Shown here piece by piece: positions 7,736-15,251 of a stretch of 60,619 bases of DNA. The notes beneath the pieces were generated by a model. That model saw only the letters and a program-made list of their open reading frames with translations. It searched no databases and was not told where the DNA came from. Both the position numbers and the translations under genes were made by a program. This DNA comes from a virus, in IMG/VR virus record IMGVR_UViG_3300008262_000057, positions 1 through 60,619 of that record. One strand, written 5' to 3'. Every line of letters begins with the position of its first letter. Position 1 is the stretch's first letter.

Positions 7736-7753
7736 TTTCAAAAAACACACGAC

Positions 7754-7972
7754 ATGAAAAAAGAAGCATTAGAATTAGTTCGCAGAGTCTATCACCTTTT
7801 GAAGTGGGATATACCACATCCAAATCTAGAAGAGATTTTTGAAGCATCTAGAAATCAAGCAAGGATGATTGCCAATTATATGGCGGAGAAAAATCCAGAG
7901 ATGCAGGAAAAGTATGACATGCTTAAAGCTGAGATCGATAAAATAGAAGCTACAGCTTTCTTAAAATTTTAA
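7754..7972 (+). CDS. Unknown 72-aa helical protein
   Basis: Helical, charged. The full leader AAAAACACACGAC stands directly before the ATG although no promoter lies in the 18-base gap from the previous gene. This shows that the leader is kept for translation rather than as part of a promoter. Confidence 0.6.
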   Translation: MKKEALELVRRVYHLLKWDIPHPNLEEIFEASRNQARMIANYMAEKNPEMQEKYDMLKAEIDKIEATAFLKF

Positions 7973-7974
7973 TC

Positions 7975-8205
7975 ATGAGTCAATTCCAAGAAGCAAGAAT
8001 GTATGGCGTTGTCGATGTCCCTAGATATTGTCAATGGTGTTTCAGAGTTTTTGTCAATCAGTATAACCCAATTCTCATTCAAACCTCGGGACAGCCTATG
8101 GATGTTTATTGGAGTGGTGCATCTCTCATAGTTGAAATGCAGAATGGACAACTCCGTAGATACTTCGGATTGGGTTCAGAAGATTTTGAAATCGTTTACA
8201 TATGA
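7975..8205 (+). CDS. Unknown 76-aa protein
   Basis: Follows the previous stop by 2 bases and overlaps the next gene by 4 (ATGA). Beta-rich, contains a CQWCF pair of cysteines. Part of the co-transcribed 7517-8796 unit. Function unknown. Confidence 0.55.
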   Translation: MSQFQEARMYGVVDVPRYCQWCFRVFVNQYNPILIQTSGQPMDVYWSGASLIVEMQNGQLRRYFGLGSEDFEIVYI

Positions 8206-8390
8206 TACGTAGAGACTTTCCCAAAGACAATATCAGTCCAAGAAACCACGAGGGCAAAGTAATTGGAGGTGGCATGTACTTCATAATACACATTATAAGA
8301 ATGCTATTACTTCTTGTAACCTTTCCTATTCGTGCATTTATATACATGCTCAATCCCTTCGCCTCTAAGAACGTCAGAATAAAAGATTAG
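8202..8390 (+). CDS. Small membrane protein
   Basis: 62 residues with a central hydrophobic helix (about 24-45, MYFIIHIIRMLLLLVTFPI) and basic flanks. Overlaps the previous gene by ATGA. Probably an inner-membrane peptide; role unknown. Confidence 0.55.
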   Translation: MIRRDFPKDNISPRNHEGKVIGGGMYFIIHIIRMLLLLVTFPIRAFIYMLNPFASKNVRIKD

Positions 8391-8391
8391 G

Positions 8392-8562
8392 ATGGACTTG
8401 ACGCTAGCTTTAGTATCCGGTATATTAGGAGTTATTGTAATTAGAACAATAGCATTGGAGATCTTAGTATTGAAACTCAAAGGCAAAAACAAGCTATTAT
8501 GTAGAGAGAATCACAGATTAAGAATTAAACTCCAAGAGCATGAAAACAGTACAAAAGGGTGA
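8392..8562 (+). CDS. Small membrane protein with basic tail
   Basis: 56 residues: an N-terminal hydrophobic helix (ALVSGILGVIVIRTIALEIL) followed by a Lys/Arg-rich tail. Starts one base after the previous stop and overlaps the next gene by 23 bases. Topology resembles small bitopic peptides; function unknown. Confidence 0.5.
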   Translation: MDLTLALVSGILGVIVIRTIALEILVLKLKGKNKLLCRENHRLRIKLQEHENSTKG

Positions 8563-8722
8563 AGACATTAAAAGAGTAAAAGATGAAGAAGCGGAATTAT
8601 TCGTAAAATCCCGTGGCTATCAATACGTTCCTAAATCAGTTTGGAAAGAATTTAAAAATGGACCGAAACAATCTGAAGACTCAGAACTAAAAGATAAGAA
8701 GTCCAAAGGAAAGAAAGACTAA
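8540..8722 (+). CDS. Small charged protein, unknown
   Basis: 60 residues, about one third Lys/Glu, with a lysine-rich C-terminus (KDKKSKGKKD). No hydrophobic core segment, so possibly disordered and nucleic-acid binding. Overlaps both neighbours. Confidence 0.5.
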   Translation: MKTVQKGEDIKRVKDEEAELFVKSRGYQYVPKSVWKEFKNGPKQSEDSELKDKKSKGKKD

Positions 8723-8796
8723 TGAAAAACCAACATAAAGATCTTCAGTACCGAATGCCAACATTAGGTGCTGATGTAGCAGACGTCACGGAATGA
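8722..8796 (+). CDS. Tiny peptide at the end of the unit
   Basis: 24 residues, MKNQHKDLQYRMPTLGADVA then DVTE, starting on a TAATG overlap. Reported because of the coupling; it may be a non-functional remnant. Terminator follows at 8862-8889. Confidence 0.3.
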   Translation: MKNQHKDLQYRMPTLGADVADVTE

Positions 8797-8861
8797 GGAT
8801 TCTAAGTAGTCTTGCTAGGGAGAACGGTTTAGTCGTGTGAATCGATTTTCCCAAAAAAGAG

Positions 8862-8889
8862 AAGGTCCAGCTTAAAAACTGGACCTTTT
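8862..8889 (+). terminator. Terminator of the 7517-8796 unit
   Basis: AAGGTCCAG / CTGGACCTTTT. Confidence 0.75.
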
Positions 8890-8897
8890 CCCTTGTA

Positions 8898-8932
8898 GGG
8901 GCCATGGTTAGGACCCCGCCCGCGTACGTGCG
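8898..8932 (+). repeat. Two-hairpin GACCCCGC element, copy 1
   Basis: GGGGCC...GGACCCCGCCCGCGTACGTGCG layout. Confidence 0.6.
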
Positions 8933-8938
8933 TATTTG

Positions 8939-8972
8939 CATTTTTTTCTCTTGAGGATTATTCATAAATTTA
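8939..8972 (+). promoter_or_regulatory. Early promoter for 8997
   Basis: CATTTTTTTC, TTGAGGA centre, TAAATTTA. Confidence 0.7.
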
Positions 8973-8996
8973 CCTATCACTAAAAAATCACACGAT

Positions 8997-9320
8997 ATGC
9001 AATTAGAAATGGAAGACTACCACAAAGTAGCAGAAATGGAGTTCATTAAATATGGTAACTCTATGGTTTTTGGAACTCTTACACAAGAAAATATCTCTCA
9101 TATTGTTCAAGTTGGCGCTTCAGTCATGATGACTAGGGACAAATTTTTACAGGGAGGTAGCTTTGTACAATCGGTAGTAGATAACGATCTTCAGGGTGCA
9201 GTAAATAGAGCAGATGCTGTTATCCGCAGAGCACTTGTATTTATGGTATATCTAAACTCACACGTGAGGGCAGAGCTAGAAATAGAAAATATGAAATCAC
9301 CATCTTTTGAAACAATCTAA
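8997..9320 (+). CDS. Unknown 107-aa helical protein
   Basis: Mostly helical soluble protein without a known motif, in a cassette with the promoter at 8939-8972 and the leader AATCACACGAT before the ATG. Followed 14 bases later by a small membrane peptide. Confidence 0.6.
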   Translation: MQLEMEDYHKVAEMEFIKYGNSMVFGTLTQENISHIVQVGASVMMTRDKFLQGGSFVQSVVDNDLQGAVNRADAVIRRALVFMVYLNSHVRAELEIENMKSPSFETI

Positions 9321-9334
9321 AGGATAGATAGATT

Positions 9335-9469
9335 ATGGAAAACGAAAAATTTCAAAAGGTAGCAAAGGCAGTTTTTTTAATAGCCGCTTTTGCGTTTGGA
9401 TTTTGGATTCTCTCATTTGGATTCAGACTCATTTGGGAAGCAGCTAAATCCATGTATCTGAACTGGTAA
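9335..9469 (+). CDS. Small membrane peptide
   Basis: 44 residues with one strong hydrophobic helix (AVFLIAAFAFGFWILSFGF) and aromatic flanks. Shares the 8997 promoter; terminator at 9489-9518. Role unknown; possibly targets the host inner membrane. Confidence 0.5.
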   Translation: MENEKFQKVAKAVFLIAAFAFGFWILSFGFRLIWEAAKSMYLNW

Positions 9470-9488
9470 AAATCTGTCCCGGATTTTT

Positions 9489-9518
9489 AGAGATGCTCCA
9501 ACGGAGCATCTTTTTTTG
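9489..9518 (+). terminator. Terminator after 9335-9469
   Basis: AGATGCTCC / GGAGCATCTTTTTTT then GTGGG. Confidence 0.85.
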
Positions 9519-9603
9519 TGGGCATCCGCAGAAGTTGCTGCACGATGCTGCAATTTCCTGAGGCGCCCCTGCGTTACGAATCGGATCAACTTTCTTTTTT
9601 CTG

Positions 9604-9636
9604 CATTTTTTGTAACAAGAGTTTTTTCTTAATTTG
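9604..9636 (+). promoter_or_regulatory. Early promoter for 9657
   Basis: CATTTTTTG and TTAATTTG, 25-base spacing. Confidence 0.7.
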
Positions 9637-9656
9637 CCCCATAAACACACGACACC

Positions 9657-10097
9657 ATGAATCTAATCTATCAACTCGGGGAAAACCTATTCATCAAAGG
9701 AGATAAGGTTATCAGCTACGAAACGCACGTAGCATCTATTAAGGATAACATCATTTACGAGTTTGGAAAGTTCTCTAGAACAACTAGCAAACACATTTCA
9801 AGAGTGGCAAACATCCTTAAACTGCCTGTTAAGACTGTTAACAAGAACGTTGCATTTTTCAAGTATGAAATGGGAATCGAACCTTTTAAAATGGAAGGTG
9901 CACTTTCACCCAAGACAGCAATTCCTTTTTTACTGGAAGGTATATCCACTAAGGCACAGGTACTTAGTTATGTTGTTAGAAACACGGAGACACTTCCAAA
10001 TAAAGATTGGTCGCTTATAAAAGAGATACTAGAGATTGATCCAAAGACACCACATCCCAGATTAGGTGGGAAACCTCAATGGACTAAAATCATTTAA
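9657..10097 (+). CDS. Conserved phage protein with YETHVA motif
   Basis: 146 residues. The N-terminal half (SYETHVASIKDNIIYEFGKF, then TTSKHISRVA) matches a short conserved family seen in many phage genomes, of unknown biochemical role. The C-terminal part is family-variable. Start fixed by the ACACACGACACC leader; promoter 9604-9636. Confidence 0.65.
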   Translation: MNLIYQLGENLFIKGDKVISYETHVASIKDNIIYEFGKFSRTTSKHISRVANILKLPVKTVNKNVAFFKYEMGIEPFKMEGALSPKTAIPFLLEGISTKAQVLSYVVRNTETLPNKDWSLIKEILEIDPKTPHPRLGGKPQWTKII

Positions 10098-10119
10098 TCA
10101 CCAATAAAATCACACGACA

Positions 10120-10413
10120 ATGCAAACTAAAGTCTATTATGAAATGTTCTCCAATGCTGGAGAAAAGGCATGTCAATCACTCGTTGATGGGATCTCAAAG
10201 AAGATTCAGGGCAAAGAGAGAATGACTAAAGAAAGAATCAAAGAACTCTATGATGCTGGGAGAAAGAAGATCTCAGAGAAACATGGAGAAGTTTATGACA
10301 CTGAACCACGTGGGCACATCGCACACCAAATTAGCAAAGCTCTAAGAGACTCTGGTTATGGATTCTATCTTAACTCTTGGGGTGATGTTGAAGATGGTCT
10401 ATACGACAGCTAA
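10120..10413 (+). CDS. Unknown 97-aa protein
   Basis: Charged helical protein in the same unit as 9657, with its own TCACACGACA leader 22 bases after the previous stop and no promoter between. Terminator at 10450-10475. No family recognised. Confidence 0.6.
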   Translation: MQTKVYYEMFSNAGEKACQSLVDGISKKIQGKERMTKERIKELYDAGRKKISEKHGEVYDTEPRGHIAHQISKALRDSGYGFYLNSWGDVEDGLYDS

Positions 10414-10449
10414 ATAAGTCTTTCCAATCTTTAGATTGGTTTAGGTAAG

Positions 10450-10475
10450 GCCTGGGTTTCTACCCGGGCTTTTTT
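10450..10475 (+). terminator. Terminator after 10120-10413
   Basis: GCCTGGGT-TTCT-ACCCGGGC with T run; the same hairpin recurs at 11994, 12428 and 12936. Confidence 0.85.
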
Positions 10476-10567
10476 GTGTGGATGGGTTTTGGGAAAAGTT
10501 GCAGCTGCATGCTTTTTTCGCTGGGGCGCCTCAACTGATTCACATCAGCGTGTGGTGTAATTCCAAA

Positions 10568-10606
10568 GGGGCCATAATCGGGACCCCGCCCGCGTAGGCA
10601 CGTGCG
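10568..10606 (+). repeat. Two-hairpin GACCCCGC element, copy 2
   Basis: GGGGCC...GGACCCCGCC then GCGTAGGCACGTGCG. Confidence 0.6.
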
Positions 10607-10624
10607 AGAGGGAATTTATGTGGA

Positions 10625-10658
10625 CATTTTTTCTTATCGAGGATTTTTTCTAATTTTA
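10625..10658 (+). promoter_or_regulatory. Early promoter for 10683
   Basis: CATTTTTTC, TCGAGGA centre, TAATTTTA. Confidence 0.65.
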
Positions 10659-10682
10659 TCCTATTAAATAAAAAGGTACATT

Positions 10683-11069
10683 ATGAAGTTATGGTTTTAC
10701 GGTTTAGCTGATTGTCACGGTGTGGAATCATTCGTACACGAGGTTAGTCCAATAGCCAGAGAGCTATTTTTTGCCCCAGAGGAATCTGAGGATGTGTTAG
10801 CTGGACAATATGCGATGTGCCTAAGAGCTCACGCAAATCCACAAAGGCATGCAGTAGCTTATCGTGTGAAAATGGAGGAGAGCAAATCAATCGAAGTACA
10901 AGAAATGTTAAAGAAGACTCAGTATGTTGAGGCATTGAGATTCATTAAAGAGAACATGGAAGAACTTCAATTGGGCACTCAATATACTACTAAAAAAGCA
11001 GCGGAGAAAAACTGGAATATGATACCAAATCCAGATTTGGATCCGTACCATGAAGATAATGATTCTTAA
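10683..11069 (+). CDS. Unknown 128-aa protein
   Basis: Mixed alpha/beta soluble protein beginning MKLWFYGLADCHGVESF. Promoter at 10625-10658. The 3' end overlaps the next start by 20 bases. No catalytic motif I can name. Confidence 0.6.
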   Translation: MKLWFYGLADCHGVESFVHEVSPIARELFFAPEESEDVLAGQYAMCLRAHANPQRHAVAYRVKMEESKSIEVQEMLKKTQYVEALRFIKENMEELQLGTQYTTKKAAEKNWNMIPNPDLDPYHEDNDS

Positions 11070-11280
11070 ATCTTTTATGGCTTGGATTTCGGGAGTGAAA
11101 GAAAAGCCGGTTGAAACCAAAGTCAAGAAAACCTTTCCACCTCGAGATGCTAGTCTTTGCTCATTCAACGAATGGACAGAGATCACCCAATTCTCCTCGC
11201 TCTATGAACCCAATTTCAGGAACCAAGAAAGATTAGATCCCATCAAAAAAGAAGTGAGAGAAGCCAACAAGCATTTTTAA
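11050..11280 (+). CDS. Unknown 76-aa protein
   Basis: Basic protein overlapping the previous gene by 20 bases; later ATGs at residues 4 and 10 are alternatives. Its last codons (HF-stop) are the CATTTTT box of the next promoter (11272-11305), so gene end and promoter share bases. Confidence 0.5.
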   Translation: MKIMILKSFMAWISGVKEKPVETKVKKTFPPRDASLCSFNEWTEITQFSSLYEPNFRNQERLDPIKKEVREANKHF

Positions 11281-11305
11281 CTTCAGCGGGGATTTATTAG
11301 ATTTG
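11272..11305 (+). promoter_or_regulatory. Early promoter for 11325, starts inside preceding gene
   Basis: CATTTTTAA is the last two codons and stop of 11050-11280; -7 element TAGATTTG. Confidence 0.7.
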
Positions 11306-11324
11306 CCTTATTTAACACACGACT

Positions 11325-11969
11325 ATGCACAACAAATCTCACAAACTCGATTCCGCTTCCTTCCGCACATTCATGTTTCAAGGTAAGGCATTCTTTACCC
11401 TGCACAACATCGAGAAGGACACCCACATCACATTCCGGATTCAAACACCCAAGCGTAAACGCGGCCAACCTGAAGAGACCCGTTACTTTGAGGTCTACGT
11501 CAAGGCTTTGAATGACAAGTACGCAGGCAACAAATATGTTGGACGCATTGACCGCAAGGAACGTTCCTTCAAACCATATGGTTATGTGGAGCGTGACCAT
11601 GTTGGTATTCAAACTATTGAATGGTTGATTCGCAATTGGAGTCACTTGGAGGAATATGAGAAAGGAGAGAAGCTAGCAATCTATCACTTGGGCACATGCT
11701 GTAAATGTGGATTACCTCTCACAGTCCCTGAAAGTATTCAAAATGGGATTGGACCACAATGCATGAAATATCGGGAGGGTAAATCCATTGACCTTCTTAA
11801 AGAGCTTGGCTTCTATAAGCCAGCAACCGAATATGCGGAGTTGGTCTATAATGCTCTTGAACTACGCCCGGATCTTTTCGATAAAATCTTTGTCCCTGAT
11901 GTTATCCGTAGAGCTAACAAATGGTACAAGCTCATGGATAAACTGAGCAACGATATAGGTCTTTTCTAA
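11325..11969 (+). CDS. DUF6011-like zinc-binding protein
   Basis: 214 residues. Around residues 124-146 a cysteine cluster (TCCKCGLPLTVPES, then GIGPQCMKY) matches the short DUF6011-type zinc module, found in phage and plasmid proteins and thought to bind nucleic acid or protein. The preceding 120 residues form a basic alpha/beta region; the C-terminal 70 are helical. Start set by the ACACACGACT leader; promoter 11272-11305, terminator 11994-12020. Confidence 0.7.
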   Translation: MHNKSHKLDSASFRTFMFQGKAFFTLHNIEKDTHITFRIQTPKRKRGQPEETRYFEVYVKALNDKYAGNKYVGRIDRKERSFKPYGYVERDHVGIQTIEWLIRNWSHLEEYEKGEKLAIYHLGTCCKCGLPLTVPESIQNGIGPQCMKYREGKSIDLLKELGFYKPATEYAELVYNALELRPDLFDKIFVPDVIRRANKWYKLMDKLSNDIGLF

Positions 11970-11993
11970 AAGACAGTTTTCATAGGTACAACG

Positions 11994-12020
11994 ACCCTGG
12001 GTTTCTACCCGGGGTTTTTT
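11994..12020 (+). terminator. Terminator after 11325-11969
   Basis: CCCTGGGT-TTCT-ACCCGGGG with T run. Confidence 0.8.
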
Positions 12021-12122
12021 GTGGAGTTAGGTAAAGTGAATTTTCTCGGACCGTCCGAGAATTCGGCGAGGCGCCCCGGCGAAGTTCAGGTGTTTTCAGG
12101 TGTTAACAGTCTTTACGGGTTG

Positions 12123-12156
12123 CATTTTTTTCCTCGAGGAAATTATTATAAATTGG
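12123..12156 (+). promoter_or_regulatory. Early promoter for 12191
   Basis: CATTTTTTTC, TCGAGGA centre, TAAATTGG. Confidence 0.65.
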
Positions 12157-12190
12157 ACTTATTAAATTACTTACTAAACCCATTATCAAA

Positions 12191-12397
12191 ATGACACACC
12201 AGTTTAACTTCTTTGAATCCCTAGATGGAAGGGAACTATTCCATTGGTTAGGTACACCATGTTTTATTTCAGATTACTACCAGAAAGAAAACGATAATCT
12301 AGTTCAGATTACATCTTATGATGGTAGAGTATATGATGATGTCCCAGAGAGGGATTTGGAAAGTATGTCCCCTGAAGACATGGTAGGATTAGTTTAG
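12191..12397 (+). CDS. Small acidic protein, unknown
   Basis: 68 residues, acidic, beta-rich. Preceded by the promoter at 12123-12156 but with a longer leader (TTACTAAACCCATTATCAAA) that lacks ACACGAC. Single-gene cassette with terminator at 12428-12454. Confidence 0.55.
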   Translation: MTHQFNFFESLDGRELFHWLGTPCFISDYYQKENDNLVQITSYDGRVYDDVPERDLESMSPEDMVGLV

Positions 12398-12427
12398 AAT
12401 TTTTTCATAGGTTAGATCAAATACACC

Positions 12428-12454
12428 GGCCTGGGTTTCTACCCGGGCCTTTTT
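12428..12454 (+). terminator. Terminator after 12191-12397
   Basis: GGCCTGGGT-TTCT-ACCCGGGCC with T run. Confidence 0.85.
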
Positions 12455-12587
12455 GTGTGGACCCATTTTGAACCAGGACTTTCACAGAGACTTCACAGAG
12501 ACTTCGCGGTGAGGCGCCCCTGCGGTTTTATTTGCATTCACACCCGGAACATAGCATAAGGTTTGGCGAGAAAAAAATTTTCAAAAA

Positions 12588-12620
12588 CATTTTTTAATTT
12601 GGAGGTTTATTATTAATTTA
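12588..12620 (+). promoter_or_regulatory. Early promoter for 12646
   Basis: CATTTTTTAA, TTGGAGG centre, TTAATTTA. Confidence 0.7.
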
Positions 12621-12645
12621 GCCTCGTACTTAAAAAAACACGACT

Positions 12646-12912
12646 ATGTTACAAACTTCAACCCCGGGACCATCAATCCCACAAGCTTCAATCGAAGCTC
12701 TCAAAGAAAACCTTAAGAAGGGACCAGTTCGTTTCGCATTCCGTAAAAAGGATGGATCACTCAGATTAGCCTATGGAACTTTGGACATTAACAAAATTCC
12801 TTCCGCTAACCATCCAAAGGGTAATTCAGCTTCTCCTAAAATTCTTCCATTCTATGATTTGGAAAAATTCGCTTGGAGAAGCATTCAAATTGGTCAACTC
12901 GTTTTCAGTTAA
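12646..12912 (+). CDS. WYL_2 / DUF2693-like SH3-fold protein
   Basis: 88 residues. GPVRFAFRKKDGSLRLAYGT, LDINKIP and FYDLEKFAWRSIQIGQLV are the landmarks of the Sm/SH3-like barrel family DUF2693 (WYL_2), common in phages and likely to bind nucleic acid. Start fixed by the AACACGACT leader; promoter 12588-12620, terminator 12936-12961. Confidence 0.7.
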   Translation: MLQTSTPGPSIPQASIEALKENLKKGPVRFAFRKKDGSLRLAYGTLDINKIPSANHPKGNSASPKILPFYDLEKFAWRSIQIGQLVFS

Positions 12913-12935
12913 AAAGAGGAGTTAATAAATCAAGA

Positions 12936-12961
12936 GCCTGGGTTTCTACCCGGGCTTTTTT
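12936..12961 (+). terminator. Terminator after 12646-12912
   Basis: GCCTGGGT-TTCT-ACCCGGGC with T run, then GTGGGGTAAGGTTTGGGAA. Confidence 0.85.
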
Positions 12962-13065
12962 GTGGGGTAAGGTTTGGGAATTTTGCTAGCGTATGTGAAT
13001 CGAGACGAGGCGCCCCTACCGATACACATACGGATCAGGAACTGGGTCGAAACTTTTTTCCGAAA

Positions 13066-13099
13066 CATTTTTGTCATTCGAGGATTTGTCATACATTAG
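13066..13099 (+). promoter_or_regulatory. Early promoter for 13136
   Basis: CATTTTTG, TTCGAGGA centre, TACATTAG. Confidence 0.65.
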
Positions 13100-13135
13100 C
13101 CTCATAAAACAATTTTTTAATCAAAAATCACACAC

Positions 13136-13570
13136 ATGAAATTAACTAAAGCGCAAGTTGAAGCTGTCGTTTCTGAAGTAAATGATCGTATCAACAGAGC
13201 AACACAAAGCCAAATTCATCTTTTCAAAGGCAAGGATGAATGGGAAAAAATCAAGACAATAGTTAAAGAGTATCAAAATCTTGAGAAGAGCTTAGAGAAG
13301 GCCAAAGAAGCGGTAGAGAAGTTGGAAAGCGATTATGAGGACTTTGAAAGTGATGTTGAAGCAAGGATCCAAAGGTTTGAAAAGAAGTTCGGTGTGGATG
13401 TAGATTGGAAGTGGATTGAGGATAATGAGGAGCCCACTTTCAAAATGGAATTCAAAGATCTCACCCAGAAAATCGAAAGAACAGTTACCTTGCTGGGGAT
13501 TGATAGTAAAGAAAAGATTACCAGTGATCTTCTAATTGAGAAGATGGTAGATAAGTTTTCAACTGTGTAG
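13136..13570 (+). CDS. Long coiled-coil protein
   Basis: 144 residues. Residues 35-85 form a clear coiled coil (repeated LEKSLEKAKEAVEKLE heptads), followed by a charged C-terminal module. Resembles small structural or scaffold coils, but the early cassette position favours a host-directed role. Promoter 13066-13099, terminator 13597-13622. Confidence 0.6.
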   Translation: MKLTKAQVEAVVSEVNDRINRATQSQIHLFKGKDEWEKIKTIVKEYQNLEKSLEKAKEAVEKLESDYEDFESDVEARIQRFEKKFGVDVDWKWIEDNEEPTFKMEFKDLTQKIERTVTLLGIDSKEKITSDLLIEKMVDKFSTV

Positions 13571-13596
13571 TAAATATAGATTTCAAAGATCCAAGG

Positions 13597-13622
13597 AGCC
13601 CAGATTTAGGTCTGGGTTTTTT
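13597..13622 (+). terminator. Terminator after 13136-13570
   Basis: AGCCCAGA / TCTGGGTTTTTT then GTGGGGTAAGG. Confidence 0.8.
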
Positions 13623-13724
13623 GTGGGGTAAGGTTTGGTTTTTTCGGAGACGGCGTGAAGTAATACGATGAGGCGCCCCTACCCGCAATATTGGGATTCG
13701 ATTCGTTAGATTTCTTTGAGGAAA

Positions 13725-13758
13725 CATTTTATTTTTCCGTATAACTTTTATAGATTTA
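13725..13758 (+). promoter_or_regulatory. Early promoter for 13777
   Basis: CATTTTATTTTTCC and TAGATTTA. Confidence 0.6.
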
Positions 13759-13776
13759 CGGCATAAAATAAAACAT

Positions 13777-14007
13777 ATGCTTACTGAAGAACAAAGAGTA
13801 ATCTTTAGAGAAATCTTAGATCTGAATTGGGAGTTTAGCCACACAGAAGAGAACTGGGGCGTTAAATGGGATATAGCCAGAAAACTCAATCAGAGAAAGA
13901 AAGATCTTAAAATGAGTATGGGTGAAGAAGCTTATGATCACTTCATGAACATGGGCAGGGAAATGTTCTCCCCGAGGAAAGAAGAAGTTGCCGAGGAGAT
14001 TTCATAA
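13777..14007 (+). CDS. Unknown 76-aa helical protein
   Basis: Charged helical protein. Short leader ending AAACAT before the ATG; promoter 13725-13758. No terminator before the next promoter, whose CATTTTT box starts 3 bases after the stop. Confidence 0.55.
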   Translation: MLTEEQRVIFREILDLNWEFSHTEENWGVKWDIARKLNQRKKDLKMSMGEEAYDHFMNMGREMFSPRKEEVAEEIS

Positions 14008-14010
14008 AAA

Positions 14011-14044
14011 CATTTTTAATTTCAAGAGTAGTAAACTAAATTTG
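14011..14044 (+). promoter_or_regulatory. Early promoter for 14065
   Basis: CATTTTTAATTTC and TAAATTTG. Confidence 0.7.
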
Positions 14045-14064
14045 CAAACTAAAACGTAAACAAT

Positions 14065-14373
14065 ATGCCAAGGAGACCAAAGAAAGGAAAATCATCAGAT
14101 CTGTTGTTAAGAAAACTAATTGGTAAACTTGATCCGATCGAGACAACCCTCTTAAGAGAACGTATAGTTAGAATCTGTGAAATGAGCAAGCAGGATATGT
14201 TAATGAATCCCGATAAGTATTCAAGGGGAATTATTGCTTCGCATTTGTTAGAAGCCTTTTATAATAAATGTTTAGCCCAGCTGAGTTATGAGAGCAGAGA
14301 TTCTGCAGAGCGTGCACCATCCACTGTAACTGAGCCTGTGGTTGAAGAAAAAGAAGAGTTAGTGATTTCTTAG
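14065..14373 (+). CDS. Unknown 102-aa basic protein
   Basis: Very basic N-terminus (MPRRPKKGKSS), a helical middle and an acidic tail (VVEEKEELVIS). The bipolar charge suggests nucleic-acid binding with a flexible acidic end. Promoter 14011-14044, terminator 14395-14420. Confidence 0.55.
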   Translation: MPRRPKKGKSSDLLLRKLIGKLDPIETTLLRERIVRICEMSKQDMLMNPDKYSRGIIASHLLEAFYNKCLAQLSYESRDSAERAPSTVTEPVVEEKEELVIS

Positions 14374-14394
14374 TTTGTTTTTTGATTACAAGGG

Positions 14395-14420
14395 AAGCCG
14401 GGTTATTCCGGCTTTTTTTG
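14395..14420 (+). terminator. Terminator after 14065-14373
   Basis: AGCCGG / CCGGCTTTTTTT. Confidence 0.8.
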
Positions 14421-14426
14421 TGGAGA

Positions 14427-14465
14427 GGGGTATCCCGGGAGACCCCGCACGCGTATGAGCGTGCG
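14427..14465 (+). repeat. Two-hairpin GACCCCGC element, copy 3
   Basis: GGGGTATCCCGGGAGACCCC forms one stem and GCACGC/GCGTGC the second, both perfect. Confidence 0.7.
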
Positions 14466-14510
14466 AAGTAGATATATAGTAACGACTCCTGAATCCTTAC
14501 CCTGACGAAA

Positions 14511-14546
14511 GCAAAAACCCGGACGTTTCTACGTTCGGGTTTTTTA
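14511..14546 (+). terminator. Extra terminator without a gene
   Basis: AAAAACCCGGACG / CGTTCGGGTTTTTT, 32 bases after a GATATATAG box. Confidence 0.75.
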
Positions 14547-14648
14547 TTGTCCCAAACTTTTGATGTTACAACATCTGTCTGCGGGATGAGGCGCCCCTGC
14601 TAGTTAGATTGTTTTAAAACAACTTAACTATGGTTTTAATTTGGATAA

Positions 14649-14681
14649 CATTTTTAATCCTTGAGGAATTTCGTTAATTTA
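14649..14681 (+). promoter_or_regulatory. Early promoter for clpS
   Basis: CATTTTTAATCC, TTGAGGA centre, TTAATTTA. Confidence 0.7.
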
Positions 14682-14702
14682 GCCCTTCTAAAATCAAAGA
14701 TT

Positions 14703-14990
14703 ATGTTATTAGATGAAGAACCAGTGATAACGGAAGAAGAATTATCAGATGTCTCGATTGAAGATCTGCTTGGTTCATCATTAGTTGTCTATAACGACGA
14801 TGTAAACACTTTTGAATGGGTAATTGAGTGCCTTTGTAGCTATCTAAAGCATTCACGTGAACAAGCAGAACAATGTGCTTGGCTTATTCACACCAAAGGG
14901 AAATGCAAGGTTAAAAGCGGAACTAAAGAGGAATTAGAACCCTATAAAGATGCTCTCCTCGATTCTGGCTTGTCAGCAACGATCGAGTAG
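14703..14990 (+). CDS. clpS: ClpS-like Clp protease adaptor
   Basis: 95 residues, the usual length of ClpS. The core LVVYNDDVNTFEWVIECL, the EQAEQCAWLIHTKGKCKV segment and the KEELEPYKDALLDSGLSATI end match the ClpS fold, including the N-end-degron pocket residues N-D-D and a TKGK in the place of the usual H-x-x-G-x region. ClpS delivers N-degron substrates to ClpAP/ClpCP or blocks other substrates. A phage copy could redirect host proteolysis early in infection. The N-terminal extension is short and acidic. Own promoter at 14649-14681; the next promoter starts directly after the stop. Confidence 0.85.
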   Translation: MLLDEEPVITEEELSDVSIEDLLGSSLVVYNDDVNTFEWVIECLCSYLKHSREQAEQCAWLIHTKGKCKVKSGTKEELEPYKDALLDSGLSATIE

Positions 14991-15024
14991 CATTTTTTTA
15001 TCCAGAGGCAATTTAATAAATTTG
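14991..15024 (+). promoter_or_regulatory. Early promoter for 15043
   Basis: CATTTTTTTA directly after the clpS stop, CAGAGGCA centre, TAAATTTG. Confidence 0.7.
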
Positions 15025-15042
15025 CCTCATAAAATCAAATGT

Positions 15043-15225
15043 ATGGGAACAATTTTCAAAAATCTACTTCACAAAATCTCAGGCGATTCTAACCTCAACA
15101 TTCCGTTGGTAGTTAGGGTTCGCAGGGTTCAAATGGAGCGCGAAGGCTTTAACACCGACCATATTAATTGGGAACATTACACCAAAGTATTGGAGGCCAA
15201 AGCTGAAGTGCTGAAACAACAATAA
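15043..15225 (+). CDS. Small basic protein, unknown
   Basis: 60 residues; basic N-terminus and helical C-terminus. The start is chosen about 20 bases after the -7 element (15017-15024); longer frames run back into clpS. Terminator 15252-15277. Confidence 0.55.
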   Translation: MGTIFKNLLHKISGDSNLNIPLVVRVRRVQMEREGFNTDHINWEHYTKVLEAKAEVLKQQ

Positions 15226-15251
15226 GTTTAAGTGGTTCTGGTTACATAAAG

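Larger units (their letters stand above)
14374..14702. other. Intergenic control region with two hairpin elements
   Basis: No gene. In order: terminator of the preceding gene, a two-hairpin GACCCCGC element (14427-14465), a GATATATAG late-type promoter (14471), a second strong terminator (14511-14546), a GGCGCC element (14590) and the clpS promoter (14649-14681). A short RNA could be made between 14471 and 14546. Confidence 0.55.
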
